From Fulvimonas sp. R45 (GTDB lineage Bacteria > Pseudomonadota > Gammaproteobacteria > Xanthomonadales > Rhodanobacteraceae): 64,000 nt of DNA. A program made the translations under genes and the position numbers. The notes under the pieces are model-generated. The model saw only the letters and a program-made list of their open reading frames with translations, searched no databases and was not told the DNA's origin. The stretch spans positions 97,212-161,211 of the forward strand of contig NZ_JASERU010000008.1 of NCBI RefSeq assembly GCF_030504985.1. The letters run 5' to 3'. Position 1 is the first letter of the stretch; each line of letters starts with the position of its first letter. This document shows, in pieces, positions 33,088 to 42,270 of the stretch.

Positions 33088-35340
33088 CTACAGTTCCCAG
33101 TGCAGCTCGCCGAACCAGGTGCGGCCGGCGTAGGGATGGTAGACCCAGTAGTGTTCGTTGGTGAGGTTGTCCACGCCCAGCGACGCCGTCCATTGCGGTG
33201 CGAAGCGCCAGCGCAGCTTGGCGTCGGCCACGGTGAAGCGGCTGACGGCGCCATAGGTGTCGACGAAGTCGCGGTTGTCCAGCGTGCCGTACTGGCGGCC
33301 CGAATGGCGCACGCCCAGCGAGGCGTCCCAGCCCGGCGCGAAGCGCCAGTCCGCGAACAGGCTGGCGCGCAGGCGCGGGATGCGCGGGAAGGCCTTGCCG
33401 TCGGCGGCAGGGAACTGCCGGTCGCGCAGGGTGGTCGCCTGGTTCCAGGCGGCGCTGGCGCTGAGGTCCAGTCCGGGCATCCAGACGTCCGTCAGCACCA
33501 GTTCGCCCTCGACGCCGCGCGTGCGCACGAGGTCGATGTTCTGCACGTTCGTCACCGGCACCGGCAGGGTGATGTCGGTCTGCGAGTAGAGCGTGTCGGC
33601 CACGCGGTCCTGGTACAGCGACACGCGCCAGTGGCCGTGCGGCAGGTGGCGGATCAGGCTGAGGTCGGTGGACCAGTCGCGTTCCGGCCGCAGGTCGGGA
33701 TCGTTGTCGACGATGGCGCCGTTGGAGACAGAGCCCTGGAACAGCTCCTCGACGGTGGGATAGCGCACGGCCTTGCCGAAGGACAGGCGCAGCTGCCAGT
33801 CGTCGGCGAGGTCCCAGTTCAGTGCGGCCTTGGGCGAGGCATCGCTGCGCCGGCGCGAGGGATAGCGCAGGACGCTGTCGGCGGTCGCGCGCAGGCCGCC
33901 GTAGGCGCGCCACTGTTCCCAGCGGACGCCCGCGGTCAGCGCCCAGGCCTCGGCGAAGCTCCACACGTCCTGCAGGTAGAACGCGCGCGTCTGCGTGCGG
34001 CCGGCGTAGGCGCCGACCAGCGGGCCGTCGGCGGGGCCGCGCCAGTCGCTGGCGGAGTACACGCGCGAGTCGAGCCGGTAGCGGTCCACGTGCGCGCCGG
34101 CGTACAGCGTGTGTTCGTCGCCCAACGGACCGGAGCTGCGCAGGTCGAGCGTGCCCCAGCCGGAACCGCCCATGTCGGCCACCGTGCCGGGGCCGCCGCG
34201 GGCGCTGGCGGGCGAAGCGGCGGCGGCATCGTGTTCCAGGTTGCGCTGGTAGTCGTAGCGGCTGGCCACGGCGTCCCAGCGCCAGCCGTTGTCGAGGCGG
34301 CCGTCGAGCTCGGCGCCGTAGAGCACGTGGGTCTGCTCGTAGGCGCTGGGGGCGAGGCCGCTGGCGGGCAGCGTCCAGGCCCGGCCGCCGGCGAGGATGG
34401 TACCGGCGTAGACCGGCCGGCCGGCGGCGTCGCGGATCAGGCTGCGGGTGGCGTCGAAGGCGTGGTTGTGCCACCAGCCGAGGGTGAACAGCGCGCCGAC
34501 TTGGTCGGTGATGTCCGCACCCACCTGCAGGGTGGCCTGGGTCTGCCGGGTGTGCTCGAGGGTGTTGGCGCCGTAGACCAGCCGTGGCGTGCCGTTGGGG
34601 TTGCGGTCCAGCGTGGCGCCGGTCACCGGTACGGCATCGGCCGGGTTTCCGCCGGCCCTGGCGGTGGCGTACTGCATCGGCTGACCGTGGCTGTCGAGCT
34701 GGTTCAGCGCGAGCAGCCAGCGCCAGCGGCCCTGGCGGTCGCCGAGCAGGGCGGCGAGGCGATGGCCGTCGTAGTGGCCGCCGGCGCCGTAGCGATCGGC
34801 GTAGTCCTGGCTGAAGTACTGCGCATCGGCGCTGGCGGTGAGGCGCTCGGGCAGGCGCGTGTGGATCAGCACCGTGGTGCCCATCGAGTTGCCGGGATAG
34901 AGCGCGGAGTAGGGGCCGTACAGCACGTCCACCGCGCCGATCTCCGCGGGCGCCACCATGCCCCAGCGTGGCGCGCCGTCCCAGCCGTTGCTCATCAGGT
35001 TGGAGAGCAGCAGGCCGTCGGCGTAGAGCAGGCTGCGTGCGCTCTGCAGCGTGCCGCTGTTGCGGCCGCTGATGGTGGCGTTGGGATCGCCGATGTAGCG
35101 CTGGCGCACCTGCAGGTTCGGCGCGTAGCGCAGCACGTCGGCGCTGTCGACGACGTTCTGTCGCTGCAACTGGGCCCGGGTGATGCGCACCGCCACGCTG
35201 GGCACGTTCGCCACCTGGGTGTCGCTGGCATGCACCGACATCGGCGCCAGCGTGATGGTTTGCGGCGGTTCGCCGGCGAGCGCGGCGCGGGCGGCGCCGG
35301 CGAACAGCAGGGCGGCGAGTCGGGGAGCGGGGAGCTTCAC
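33088..35340 (-). CDS. TonB-dependent outer-membrane receptor
   Basis: 750 residues from a GTG at 35340 with AAGG upstream. Signal peptide (about 1-22), then a plug domain with SVAVRITRAQLQRQNVVDSADVLRYAPNL, ISGRNSGTLQSARSLLYADGL and GAVDVLYGPYSALYPGNSMGTT, followed by a long beta-barrel ending in the typical C-terminal aromatic strand (FGELHWEL). A TonB box is not obvious. Uptake substrate unknown; the linked CECC and CAYC proteins suggest a metal or metal complex. Its stop lies 131 bp before the Asp-box gene. Confidence 0.93.
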   Translation of the reverse strand: MKLPAPRLAALLFAGAARAALAGEPPQTITLAPMSVHASDTQVANVPSVAVRITRAQLQRQNVVDSADVLRYAPNLQVRQRYIGDPNATISGRNSGTLQSARSLLYADGLLLSNLMSNGWDGAPRWGMVAPAEIGAVDVLYGPYSALYPGNSMGTTVLIHTRLPERLTASADAQYFSQDYADRYGAGGHYDGHRLAALLGDRQGRWRWLLALNQLDSHGQPMQYATARAGGNPADAVPVTGATLDRNPNGTPRLVYGANTLEHTRQTQATLQVGADITDQVGALFTLGWWHNHAFDATRSLIRDAAGRPVYAGTILAGGRAWTLPASGLAPSAYEQTHVLYGAELDGRLDNGWRWDAVASRYDYQRNLEHDAAAASPASARGGPGTVADMGGSGWGTLDLRSSGPLGDEHTLYAGAHVDRYRLDSRVYSASDWRGPADGPLVGAYAGRTQTRAFYLQDVWSFAEAWALTAGVRWEQWRAYGGLRATADSVLRYPSRRRSDASPKAALNWDLADDWQLRLSFGKAVRYPTVEELFQGSVSNGAIVDNDPDLRPERDWSTDLSLIRHLPHGHWRVSLYQDRVADTLYSQTDITLPVPVTNVQNIDLVRTRGVEGELVLTDVWMPGLDLSASAAWNQATTLRDRQFPAADGKAFPRIPRLRASLFADWRFAPGWDASLGVRHSGRQYGTLDNRDFVDTYGAVSRFTVADAKLRWRFAPQWTASLGVDNLTNEHYWVYHPYAGRTWFGELHWEL

Positions 35341-35437
35341 GGGAAACCTTGGATGTGGGTCCAAGGTTGCAGGATAGCCGTATCGGGCGTGGGCGGCGGG
35401 TGACGCGATGTCGCAGTGCTCGCTCCGGCGGGACGTC

Positions 35438-35704
35438 AGAGCCTGTTCAAGATCTCTCCGTGGCCGCGCCGGGAACTGTTTGCGCGCAGGCCAAGGAAGA
35501 GCGAAGGCGTGGACGTCCGTCCACGACTGAGCGATGACGCGGGGATGTGGGCCAACAGGCCCGGCCCTCCGGGTTGCCTTGCCCTGGCCGCCATGCGGCA
35601 GCGCGCGGCTTGACCTGCCAGCCAGGCAGGCGCTGCGCCACGCACTCCCACCGGGCGGCCAGGACAAGGCAACGCGAGCTACGGGGGAATCCTGAACAGG
35701 CTCT
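35438..35704. repeat. MITE-like inverted-repeat element, copy 2
   Basis: 267 bp bounded by AGAGCCTGTTCA on the left and TGAACAGGCTCT on the right (12-bp perfect ends, then imperfect). It shares the internal blocks TGTTTGCGCGCAGGCCAAGG, AAGAGCGAAGGCGTGGACG and GGCCAACAGGCCCGGCCCTC with copy 1 at 16927-17126, with about 65 bp of extra DNA in the right half. Its last base is the first complementary base of the stop codon of the regulator at 35704, so like copy 1 it sits flush against a stop codon. Confidence 0.8.
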
Positions 35705-36288
35705 CAGTCGTCGCTGTCCGGGCGCTCGCGCACGGGGTGCTTGCTCAGCTTGCGCTGCAGGGTGCGGCGGTGCATGCCGAGCCGGCGGGCGGTCTCGGAG
35801 ATGTTGCCGTCGCATTCGGTGAGCACGCGCTGGATGTGTTCCCACTCCAGCCGGCGCAGCGCCAGCGGGGCCTCGGGCGCGTCCGGCAGGTCGTCGTCGG
35901 CGGGCGCGGGACCGTCGCCGTCGAGCAGGGCGCGCACCACCGCGTCGGCATCCACCGGCTTGGCCAGGTAGTCGTGCGCGCCGCGCTTGATCGCCTCCAC
36001 CGCGGTGGCGATCGAGGCGTAGCCGGTGAGCAGCAGGATGCGCATGTCCGGTACCAGCGAGTGCAGTTCCGGGATCAGCTTCAGGCCGTTTTCCTCGCCC
36101 AGCTTGAGGTCGAGCACGCAGTAGCGCGGCTGCTGGCGCCGGGCCAACTGGCGGGCCTCGTCGAGGCTGGCGGCGGTGATCGTGGCGAAGCCGCGCGAGC
36201 CCAGCGCACGGGCCAGCACGCGGGCGAAGGTGGGATCGTCGTCGACGATCAGCAGCGGTCGGGCGGAGGTCGGGGCGGGCTCGTTCAT
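35704..36288 (-). CDS. regA: RegA/ActR/PrrA-family response regulator
   Basis: 194 residues. Receiver with DDD pocket (16-18), phospho-acceptor D60 (YCVLDLKLGEENG) and K110 (LAKPVDADAV), then a Fis-type helix-turn-helix near the C-terminus (ISETARRLGMHRRTLQRKLSKHP), nearly invariant in the RegA family. It globally regulates respiration, redox and carbon genes in alpha- and gammaproteobacteria. It follows its kinase gene by 67 bp. Confidence 0.93.
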   Translation of the reverse strand: MNEPAPTSARPLLIVDDDPTFARVLARALGSRGFATITAASLDEARQLARRQQPRYCVLDLKLGEENGLKLIPELHSLVPDMRILLLTGYASIATAVEAIKRGAHDYLAKPVDADAVVRALLDGDGPAPADDDLPDAPEAPLALRRLEWEHIQRVLTECDGNISETARRLGMHRRTLQRKLSKHPVRERPDSDD

Positions 36289-36355
36289 CGTGGATCGGGA
36301 GATGGGGGGATGGCGCCCATTCTGCCGGATGCGGCGGCGTGATGCCCGGACCGGC

Positions 36356-37630
36356 CTAGACCGCGACGCTGGCCAGCGGCAGGCGCAGGCGCATCTCGGC
36401 GCCGCTGTCGGTGTTGCGGGCGGTCAGCTCGCCGTCGAGCCGTTCGGCGGTGGCCTCGGCCAGCGCCAGGCCGATGCCCAGCCCGGCCTGCTTGCCGGTC
36501 TGGCCCAGCACGGCGGGCGCGCCGGTAGGGGTGAAGCCGGGGCCGTGGTCGCGCACGCGGAATTCCAGCCAGCCGCTTTCGCGGCAGACCTGCAGTTCCA
36601 CTACCTGCGAATCGCGCAGCGCCGAGGCATCGGCGGCGTTGTTGAGCAGGTTGAGCAGGGCGTGGCGCAGGCCGGGCGGCGTGCGCAGCACGATGCCGGT
36701 GGTGGCCACGTCCACGTCCAGCGCCAGCTCCGCCTCCGGCCGCAGCAACTGGAAGCGTTCGAGGCAGCCATGCAGGAAGGCCGCCAGGGTGACCCGCTCG
36801 GGCACGTGCGACAGCTGCGCCTGGCCGAACGCCACCATTTCGCGCAGGATCGTCCGGCAGCGCTCGACCTGGTCCTGCAGCAGGGCCAGGTCCTCGCCCA
36901 GCGGGCCGTCTTCCGGGTGCTCGCGGCGCATTTCCGGCAGCAGGGTGCGCATGGTGGACAGCGGCGTGTTCATCTCGTGCGCCGCGCCGGCGGCCTGGGT
37001 AGCGATGGCGAGGATGCCCTCGTCGCGCAGCGCGCGTTCGCGCACGCGCTGCACTTCCTGCTGCTGCAGCCGGACCGCGCGCGCCAGCCGGTGGATGAAG
37101 AAGCCCAGCAGCAGCGCGGTGACCACGAAGTTCACCGCCATGCCGATCACGTGCAGCGAGAAGCCGTCCTCCTGCATCGCCAGCGGCAACGGCACGTAGC
37201 GCAGCATCAGCGCCAGGTAGGCCAGCCCGGCGATGGCGGCCACGGCGAGGATGGCGCGTACCGACAGCGTGGCCGCCGACAGCGCGATCGGCACCAGCAG
37301 CAAGGTGACGAAGGGGTTGCTGGCGCCGCCGGTGAAGTAGAGCAGGTAGCTCAGTCCCAGCGTGTCGAAGGCGATGTGGCCGATCGCTTCCCACTCGTGC
37401 ACCGGCCAGGGCTGGTGCAGCCGCCAGGCGGCGAACACCGCAAACACGGCGAGGATGTCGATGCCGATCAGCAGCGGCGGCAGCGGCAGGTCCAGTCCCA
37501 TCACCCAGGCGCAGACCAGCACCGCGCCGGTCTGGCCCACGATGGCGCACAGCCGCAGCCAGGTCAGCGTGCGGGCGAGCGCAAACGGGCCGAAGCGTTG
37601 CTGGAGAGGGCGTGGCGGCATGGCGGCCAT
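36356..37630 (-). CDS. regB: RegB/PrrB/ActS-family redox sensor histidine kinase
   Basis: 424 residues (or 421 from the second ATG). Six membrane helices carry the quinone-sensing motif GGASNPF (101-107). H-box GAAHEMNTPLS with H218. The redox cysteine of RegB is kept at C258 in QVERCRTILREM. N-box LLNLLNNAADAS, G1 VRDHGPGF, G2 GLGIGLALAEA. All hallmarks of an active, redox-responsive kinase for the RegA regulator downstream are present. Confidence 0.94.
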   Translation of the reverse strand: MAAMPPRPLQQRFGPFALARTLTWLRLCAIVGQTGAVLVCAWVMGLDLPLPPLLIGIDILAVFAVFAAWRLHQPWPVHEWEAIGHIAFDTLGLSYLLYFTGGASNPFVTLLLVPIALSAATLSVRAILAVAAIAGLAYLALMLRYVPLPLAMQEDGFSLHVIGMAVNFVVTALLLGFFIHRLARAVRLQQQEVQRVRERALRDEGILAIATQAAGAAHEMNTPLSTMRTLLPEMRREHPEDGPLGEDLALLQDQVERCRTILREMVAFGQAQLSHVPERVTLAAFLHGCLERFQLLRPEAELALDVDVATTGIVLRTPPGLRHALLNLLNNAADASALRDSQVVELQVCRESGWLEFRVRDHGPGFTPTGAPAVLGQTGKQAGLGIGLALAEATAERLDGELTARNTDSGAEMRLRLPLASVAV

Positions 37631-37702
37631 CGTGCCGCATCGCGCCCGCCGCGGGAAGCGGCGGGGCGCGGGCGGGACGGCGTTGCCGCCCCGCGGGAAC
37701 GC

Positions 37703-39253
37703 TCAGGGCGTCTCGAATTCCTCGCTGCGCACGGCGGGTAGCGGGTCGTGGTTCGTGGCCACGTCGGCGTGGCTGGCCGACAGCTTCTTCATCAGCGGCA
37801 GCATGGCCAGCGCGATCGCGGTGCAGGCCACGCCGGCGAAGCCCAGCTTGTTGAACAGGCTGGTGTAGATCGGCAGCGAGGCCACCGGATCGTTCAGTCC
37901 CTTCGGCACGTGCGCGTAGTTGGCCACCACGCTGCCCAGGTACTGCGAGATGCCCGAGGCCACGTAGTAGGCGCCCATCATGAAGCCGCCCATGCGCTCG
38001 GGCACGTAGCGGGCGATCATCGCCAGGCCCAGACCCGACACCAGCAGCTCGCCCAGCGAGTAGAAGCCGTAGCCCCACACCATCGTCCACGAGGACACCT
38101 GGCCGTTCACCGCGAAGCGCGCGCCGATGCCGTACATGAAATAGCCGATCGCCACCGCGGCGAAGCCCCAGGCGAACTTGGCGGCCACCGACGGATCCTT
38201 GCCGATCCGGCCCAGCGCGTTGTAGACGAACACCAGCACCGGGCTCAGCAGCACGATCCAGATCGCGTTGAGGTTCTGGAACTGCTCGGGGATCCAGTTG
38301 AACAGGTGGACGCCGAACACGTCGAAGGATAGGTCCACGTTCTTCTGCGCGAACAGGTTCAGCGAGGTGGACATCTGCTGGTAGAAGATGAAGAAGAAGA
38401 TGGTCTGCACCACCAGCACCAGCGCCGCGGTGAGGCCGGCGCGCTCGTCCTTGTGGCTGTTGCGGATCAGGTGGGCGAAGATGCCCAGCAGCACCACGCC
38501 GGCGGCGTACACGCAGATGCGCGCCACCAGTTCGTTGTGCAGGATGAAGGCCGACACGAACACCAGCACCAGGGCGCCGCCCAGCACGCCCGCAAGACGC
38601 TTCAGGTCCAGCGGGCGGCTGTCGGCGGGCGAGCCGATGTGCTTCAGCGTGCGGCTCATCAGCGCGTAGTTGGCCAGGCCCAGCAGCAGGCCGATGGCGC
38701 ACACACCGAAGGCGGTGTGCCAGCCCCAGTCGTCGCCGTAGTGCTCGCCCACGTAGTCGCGGATCCAGGGCGTCAGCGTCATCGAGATCATCGAACCGAC
38801 GTTCACCGCCATGTAGTAGATGGTGAATGCGCTGTCGATCTTGGTGTCGTCGCCCTCGTAGATCTTGCGCACGAGGTTGCCGGCGTTGGGCTTGAAGAAG
38901 CCGTTGCCGACGATGATCACGCCCAGCGCGAAGTACAGGAAGGTGGCGTTGTCGGTGGGGATCCACAGCAGCGCATAGCCAAGCATCAGCACCATCGCGC
39001 CCATGCGCATGGTGCGGCGGGTGCCGATCAGCAGGTCGCCCACCCAGCCGCCGATCGCCGGGGTCACGTAGATCAGGGCGGCGGCCGCGCCCCACACCAG
39101 GTTCGCCTTGGTATCGACGAAGCCCAGCTTCTTCATCATGTAGGTGACCATCAGCACCTGCATGCCGTAGAAGCCGAAGCGCTCCCACATCTCGATGAGG
39201 AAGACGGTGCTGAACGAGCGGGTTTGCGAAACGGGTGGGTTCTGTGTGGCCAT
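37703..39253 (-). CDS. POT/PTR-family proton-dependent oligopeptide transporter
   Basis: 516 residues from the ATG at 39253. N-terminal EMWERFGFYGMQVLMVTYM contains the ExxERFxYYG-type motif for proton coupling; GGWVGDLLIGTRRTM and FKPNAGNLVRKIYEGDD (PTR2 signature region) follow, with about 12-14 helices and MSTSLNLFAQKNVD further on. It imports di- and tripeptides with protons. It stands alone between regB and dgkA; the 220-bp gap before dgkA has no other feature. Confidence 0.95.
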   Translation of the reverse strand: MATQNPPVSQTRSFSTVFLIEMWERFGFYGMQVLMVTYMMKKLGFVDTKANLVWGAAAALIYVTPAIGGWVGDLLIGTRRTMRMGAMVLMLGYALLWIPTDNATFLYFALGVIIVGNGFFKPNAGNLVRKIYEGDDTKIDSAFTIYYMAVNVGSMISMTLTPWIRDYVGEHYGDDWGWHTAFGVCAIGLLLGLANYALMSRTLKHIGSPADSRPLDLKRLAGVLGGALVLVFVSAFILHNELVARICVYAAGVVLLGIFAHLIRNSHKDERAGLTAALVLVVQTIFFFIFYQQMSTSLNLFAQKNVDLSFDVFGVHLFNWIPEQFQNLNAIWIVLLSPVLVFVYNALGRIGKDPSVAAKFAWGFAAVAIGYFMYGIGARFAVNGQVSSWTMVWGYGFYSLGELLVSGLGLAMIARYVPERMGGFMMGAYYVASGISQYLGSVVANYAHVPKGLNDPVASLPIYTSLFNKLGFAGVACTAIALAMLPLMKKLSASHADVATNHDPLPAVRSEEFETP

Positions 39254-39480
39254 CAACGGATTCCGGGGTACGGTTCATACAACGGTCGCGCCGGACGCGA
39301 CCCTACTGCGGCGCTGCATGAACGGCACCACAACCGCCGAAGGGTAACCCATAACCCGCCGGCGGCTCGTTGCGGTGCGACATCGCAGGGTCCTGCAGGC
39401 GCCGTGGCTGCTCGCCGCTTGTGGCATCATGCGCGCCTTGCCGCCCGCCCCGGGCGGTCGCGCTCGGAGACGCCCCACCC

Positions 39481-39855
39481 ATGCCCGGCAGCGGATTTCG
39501 CGGTCATCCGCGTCAGCTCTGGAACGCCTTCCGCTGGTCGATGCGCGGCCTGTGCGCCGGCTGGCGCCACGAGGCCTCGTTCCGGCTGGAAGTGCTGCTG
39601 GCCGTGGTACTGCTGCCGCTGGGGCTGTGGCTGGGCCACGGCGCGCTGGAGAAGATCGCGCTGGTGCTGCCGATCTTCCTGGTGCTCTCCGCCGAGCTGC
39701 TCAATTCCGCGGTGGAGTCGGTGGTGGACCTCGTCAGCCCGCAGTTCCACGAACTGGCCGGGCGCGCCAAGGACATGGGCTCGGCCGCGGTGTTCGTGCT
39801 GATGGCGGCGACGGTGCTGTGCTGGGTGCTGGTGCTGGTGCCGCGCGCGTTCTGA
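39481..39855 (+). CDS. dgkA: Diacylglycerol kinase (prokaryotic, DgkA)
   Basis: 124-residue integral membrane enzyme that phosphorylates diacylglycerol to phosphatidic acid, recycling lipid from membrane-derived oligosaccharide synthesis. Three helices and the catalytic stretch AELLNSAVESVVDLVSPQFHELAGRAKDMGSAAVF match the family strongly. It converges on the gene at 39862 with a 6-bp gap. Confidence 0.96.
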   Translation: MPGSGFRGHPRQLWNAFRWSMRGLCAGWRHEASFRLEVLLAVVLLPLGLWLGHGALEKIALVLPIFLVLSAELLNSAVESVVDLVSPQFHELAGRAKDMGSAAVFVLMAATVLCWVLVLVPRAF

Positions 39856-39861
39856 GCGGAC

Positions 39862-40635
39862 CTATTTGCCTTGTGACGTGACACCCTGATTGACCTTGCC
39901 GACGGTGACCGTGCCGGACCACTCGGCATCGCGCGCTTTGAAGTAGTCCTTCGGATCCCAGTACCACTGGACATCGGCCAGGTTGCCGCAACCGGTGATG
40001 GGCACGCCGCCTATGGTCGCTGCACCGCAGGGCGGCTGGGCCCCGGTGCCGGTGAATTCTCCGGGCGTGAGGCTGGCCATGGGGCCGATCTGTTCGCCCA
40101 GATAGGAACCAGTCAGTTCGGTGCGTTCCCAGCGCAGTCGCTTGGCCATGCGCGGTTGTGCCGTCAGGTCGCCGTATTCCGGGTACAGCCTTTCAATCAG
40201 TGCCTTGGCCTGTTCGCGCTGCTGCGCGTCGAGCCCGGCCCACACCGCATCGCGTGTGGCGAGGAATCTGGGGTACTTGCGCTCGGCGGCGATGGCGATC
40301 CACGCGAAAGCGGTGACCGGATCCTTTTTCACACCCTGGCCGTTGAGATACATCAGGCCGATGCTGAGCTGCGAGAGCTTGTCGGCGTAGCTAGCGCCGA
40401 TCAGGAAATATTTCATCGCCGCCTTGTAGTCGCCCGATGCCAAGTGCTGCATGCCGGCGAACTCGCCGTACAGGTCCGGGTGGCCTGCGGTCGGCGTGTG
40501 TTCTATGGCGGCCAGCACCTTCTGCGAGGCGGCGTCGTGCATGCTGGCGGGAGATACCTGGGCGGCAGCGGGGCCGGCGAAGGCAAGGGCAAGGCTTGTG
40601 GCGGCCAACCGGCGGGGCAACGGCTTGATGTCCAT
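39862..40635 (-). CDS. Exported Sel1/TPR-like protein of unknown function
   Basis: 257 residues with signal peptide (about 1-25). A Sel1-like unit is visible: ASGDYKAAMKYFLIGASYADKLSQLSIGLMYLNGQGVKKDPVTAFAWIAIAAER. The C-terminal third has two cysteines (QPPCGAA, ITGCGNL) and an YWDPKDYFKARDAEW segment without a family I know. Probably periplasmic. It is divergent from lemA. Confidence 0.75.
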   Translation of the reverse strand: MDIKPLPRRLAATSLALAFAGPAAAQVSPASMHDAASQKVLAAIEHTPTAGHPDLYGEFAGMQHLASGDYKAAMKYFLIGASYADKLSQLSIGLMYLNGQGVKKDPVTAFAWIAIAAERKYPRFLATRDAVWAGLDAQQREQAKALIERLYPEYGDLTAQPRMAKRLRWERTELTGSYLGEQIGPMASLTPGEFTGTGAQPPCGAATIGGVPITGCGNLADVQWYWDPKDYFKARDAEWSGTVTVGKVNQGVTSQGK

Positions 40636-40761
40636 GACGGCTCCTTCGATCCATGCGGGAGACTGCACGCGGCCAGCATAGTGCACCCCGTCGTCGCGGA
40701 GCGATTGCGCAGGCGCGGCCGGCAGTGGTGGAATGGGGCGTCCACGATCAGGAGCGTCGTC

Positions 40762-41385
40762 ATGAAACTTCTTCGCAATCTCGTGCTGCTGGTGCTGGCG
40801 GTGTGCCTCACCGGTTGCGGCTACAACGCCATGCAGCGGCAGGACGAGGCGGTCAAGGCCGCCTGGTCGGAAGTGCTGAACCAGTACCAGCGCCGCGCCG
40901 ACCTGGTGCCGAACCTGGTCAACACGGTGAAGGGCTACGCCCAGCACGAGGAGAAGGTGCTGACCGAGGTCACCAATGCGCGCGCCAAGGTGGGCAGCAT
41001 CCAGGCGACGCCGGAGCTGGCCAACGATCCGCAGGCGCTGGCGAAGTTCCAGGCCGCGCAGGGGCAGCTCGGCAATGCGCTGTCGCGGTTGATGGTGGTC
41101 AGCGAGAACTACCCGAACCTCAAGGCCGACGGCCTGTTCCAGAATCTGCAGGCGCAACTGGAAGGCACCGAGAACCGCATCACCGTGGCGCGCAACCGCT
41201 ACGTGCAGGCGGTGCAGGCATACAACTCGATGATCCGCACCTTCCCCAACAACCTCACTGCCAAGATGTTCGGCTATACCGTGAAGCCGAACTTCAGCGT
41301 GGAGAACGAGAAGGCGATCTCCACCGCGCCGGTGGTGAACTTCGGCAACGGCGCGCCGGCGCCCGCCGCGTCCGCCGCGCACTGA
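40762..41385 (+). CDS. lemA: LemA family lipoprotein
   Basis: 207 residues. Lipobox-type start (VLAVCLTGCGYNA) gives a lipid-anchored protein, then the LemA helices with QYQRRADLVPNLVNTVKGYA and ENYPNLKADGLFQNLQAQLEGTENRITVARNRYV, and VQAYNSMIRTFPNNLTAKMFGY, which are diagnostic. Function unclear. Followed within 2 bp by two TPM-domain genes, the common lemA-TPM gene set. An AGGAGCG ribosome site precedes the ATG. Confidence 0.94.
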   Translation: MKLLRNLVLLVLAVCLTGCGYNAMQRQDEAVKAAWSEVLNQYQRRADLVPNLVNTVKGYAQHEEKVLTEVTNARAKVGSIQATPELANDPQALAKFQAAQGQLGNALSRLMVVSENYPNLKADGLFQNLQAQLEGTENRITVARNRYVQAVQAYNSMIRTFPNNLTAKMFGYTVKPNFSVENEKAISTAPVVNFGNGAPAPAASAAH

Positions 41386-41387
41386 CG

Positions 41388-42269
41388 ATGCGCTTCCGCC
41401 GCCTGCTGTGCGTGCTGACGCTGGCCCTGCTGGCGCCGGCGCTGCTGCACGCCGCCGACACCGTGCCGAAGCTGGCCCGGCACGTCACCGACCTCACCGG
41501 CACGCTGACTGCGCAACAGGTGGACCAGCTCGACGCGAAGCTGGTCGCGCTGGAGAAGGCCAAGGGCGCGCAACTGGTGGTGCTGATGGTCGGCAGCACC
41601 GGCGACCAGCCCATCGAGGAGTACTCGCTGGCCGTGGCGGAAGCCAACAAGATTGGCCGCAAGGGCACCGACGACGGCGTGCTGCTGCTGGTCGCCAAGG
41701 ACGACCGGCGGGTGCGCATCGAGGTGGGCTACGGGCTGGAAGGCGCGATCCCCGACGCGGCCAACGCGCGCATCATCCGCGAGTACCTGGCGCCGAAGTT
41801 CCGCACCGGCGACTACTACGGCGGCATCAGCGACGCGGTGGGCGCGCTGACCCAGCTGATCGATGGCGAACCCCTGCCACCGCCCGTGCAGGGCGCGCCG
41901 CGCGAGCGCCATGGCCCGGGGTTCGAGGGCGTGTTCATGATCGGCCTGTTCGCGGCGATCTTCCTGCGCGGCGTGCTGGGACGGGCCCATGCGCTGGTGC
42001 GCGCGCCCGTGGGTGGCGCGATCGTGGGCGGCCTGCTGTGGCTGCTGGCCTCCGCCGGCATCGGCATCCTGGGCGGCCTGCTGGGCGCGGTCTTCATGCT
42101 GTTGCCGGCCGGCGCCGGGCGCTCGATCGGCGGCGGCGGCTGGGGCGGTTTCGGTGGCTGGGGCGGCGGCGGGTTCGGCGGTGGCGGCGGCTTCGGTGGC
42201 GGTGGCGGTGGCGGTTTCAGCGGAGGCGGCGGCAGCTTCGGCGGCGGCGGCGCCTCGGGGAGCTGGTGA
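41388..42269 (+). CDS. TPM-domain membrane protein (YgcG type)
   Basis: 293 residues. Signal peptide, TPM domain (VTDLTGTLTAQQVDQLDAKL to YLAPKFRTGDYYGGISDAV), two membrane helices (about 180-195 and 207-240) and a Gly-rich C-terminus of repeated GGGG/GFGG blocks rich in Ser and Trp. The TPM domain of the family has been linked to phosphatase activity or photosystem repair in other organisms. Together with lemA and the next gene it forms a conserved three-gene unit. Confidence 0.88.
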   Translation: MRFRRLLCVLTLALLAPALLHAADTVPKLARHVTDLTGTLTAQQVDQLDAKLVALEKAKGAQLVVLMVGSTGDQPIEEYSLAVAEANKIGRKGTDDGVLLLVAKDDRRVRIEVGYGLEGAIPDAANARIIREYLAPKFRTGDYYGGISDAVGALTQLIDGEPLPPPVQGAPRERHGPGFEGVFMIGLFAAIFLRGVLGRAHALVRAPVGGAIVGGLLWLLASAGIGILGGLLGAVFMLLPAGAGRSIGGGGWGGFGGWGGGGFGGGGGFGGGGGGGFSGGGGSFGGGGASGSW

Positions 42270-42270
42270 G

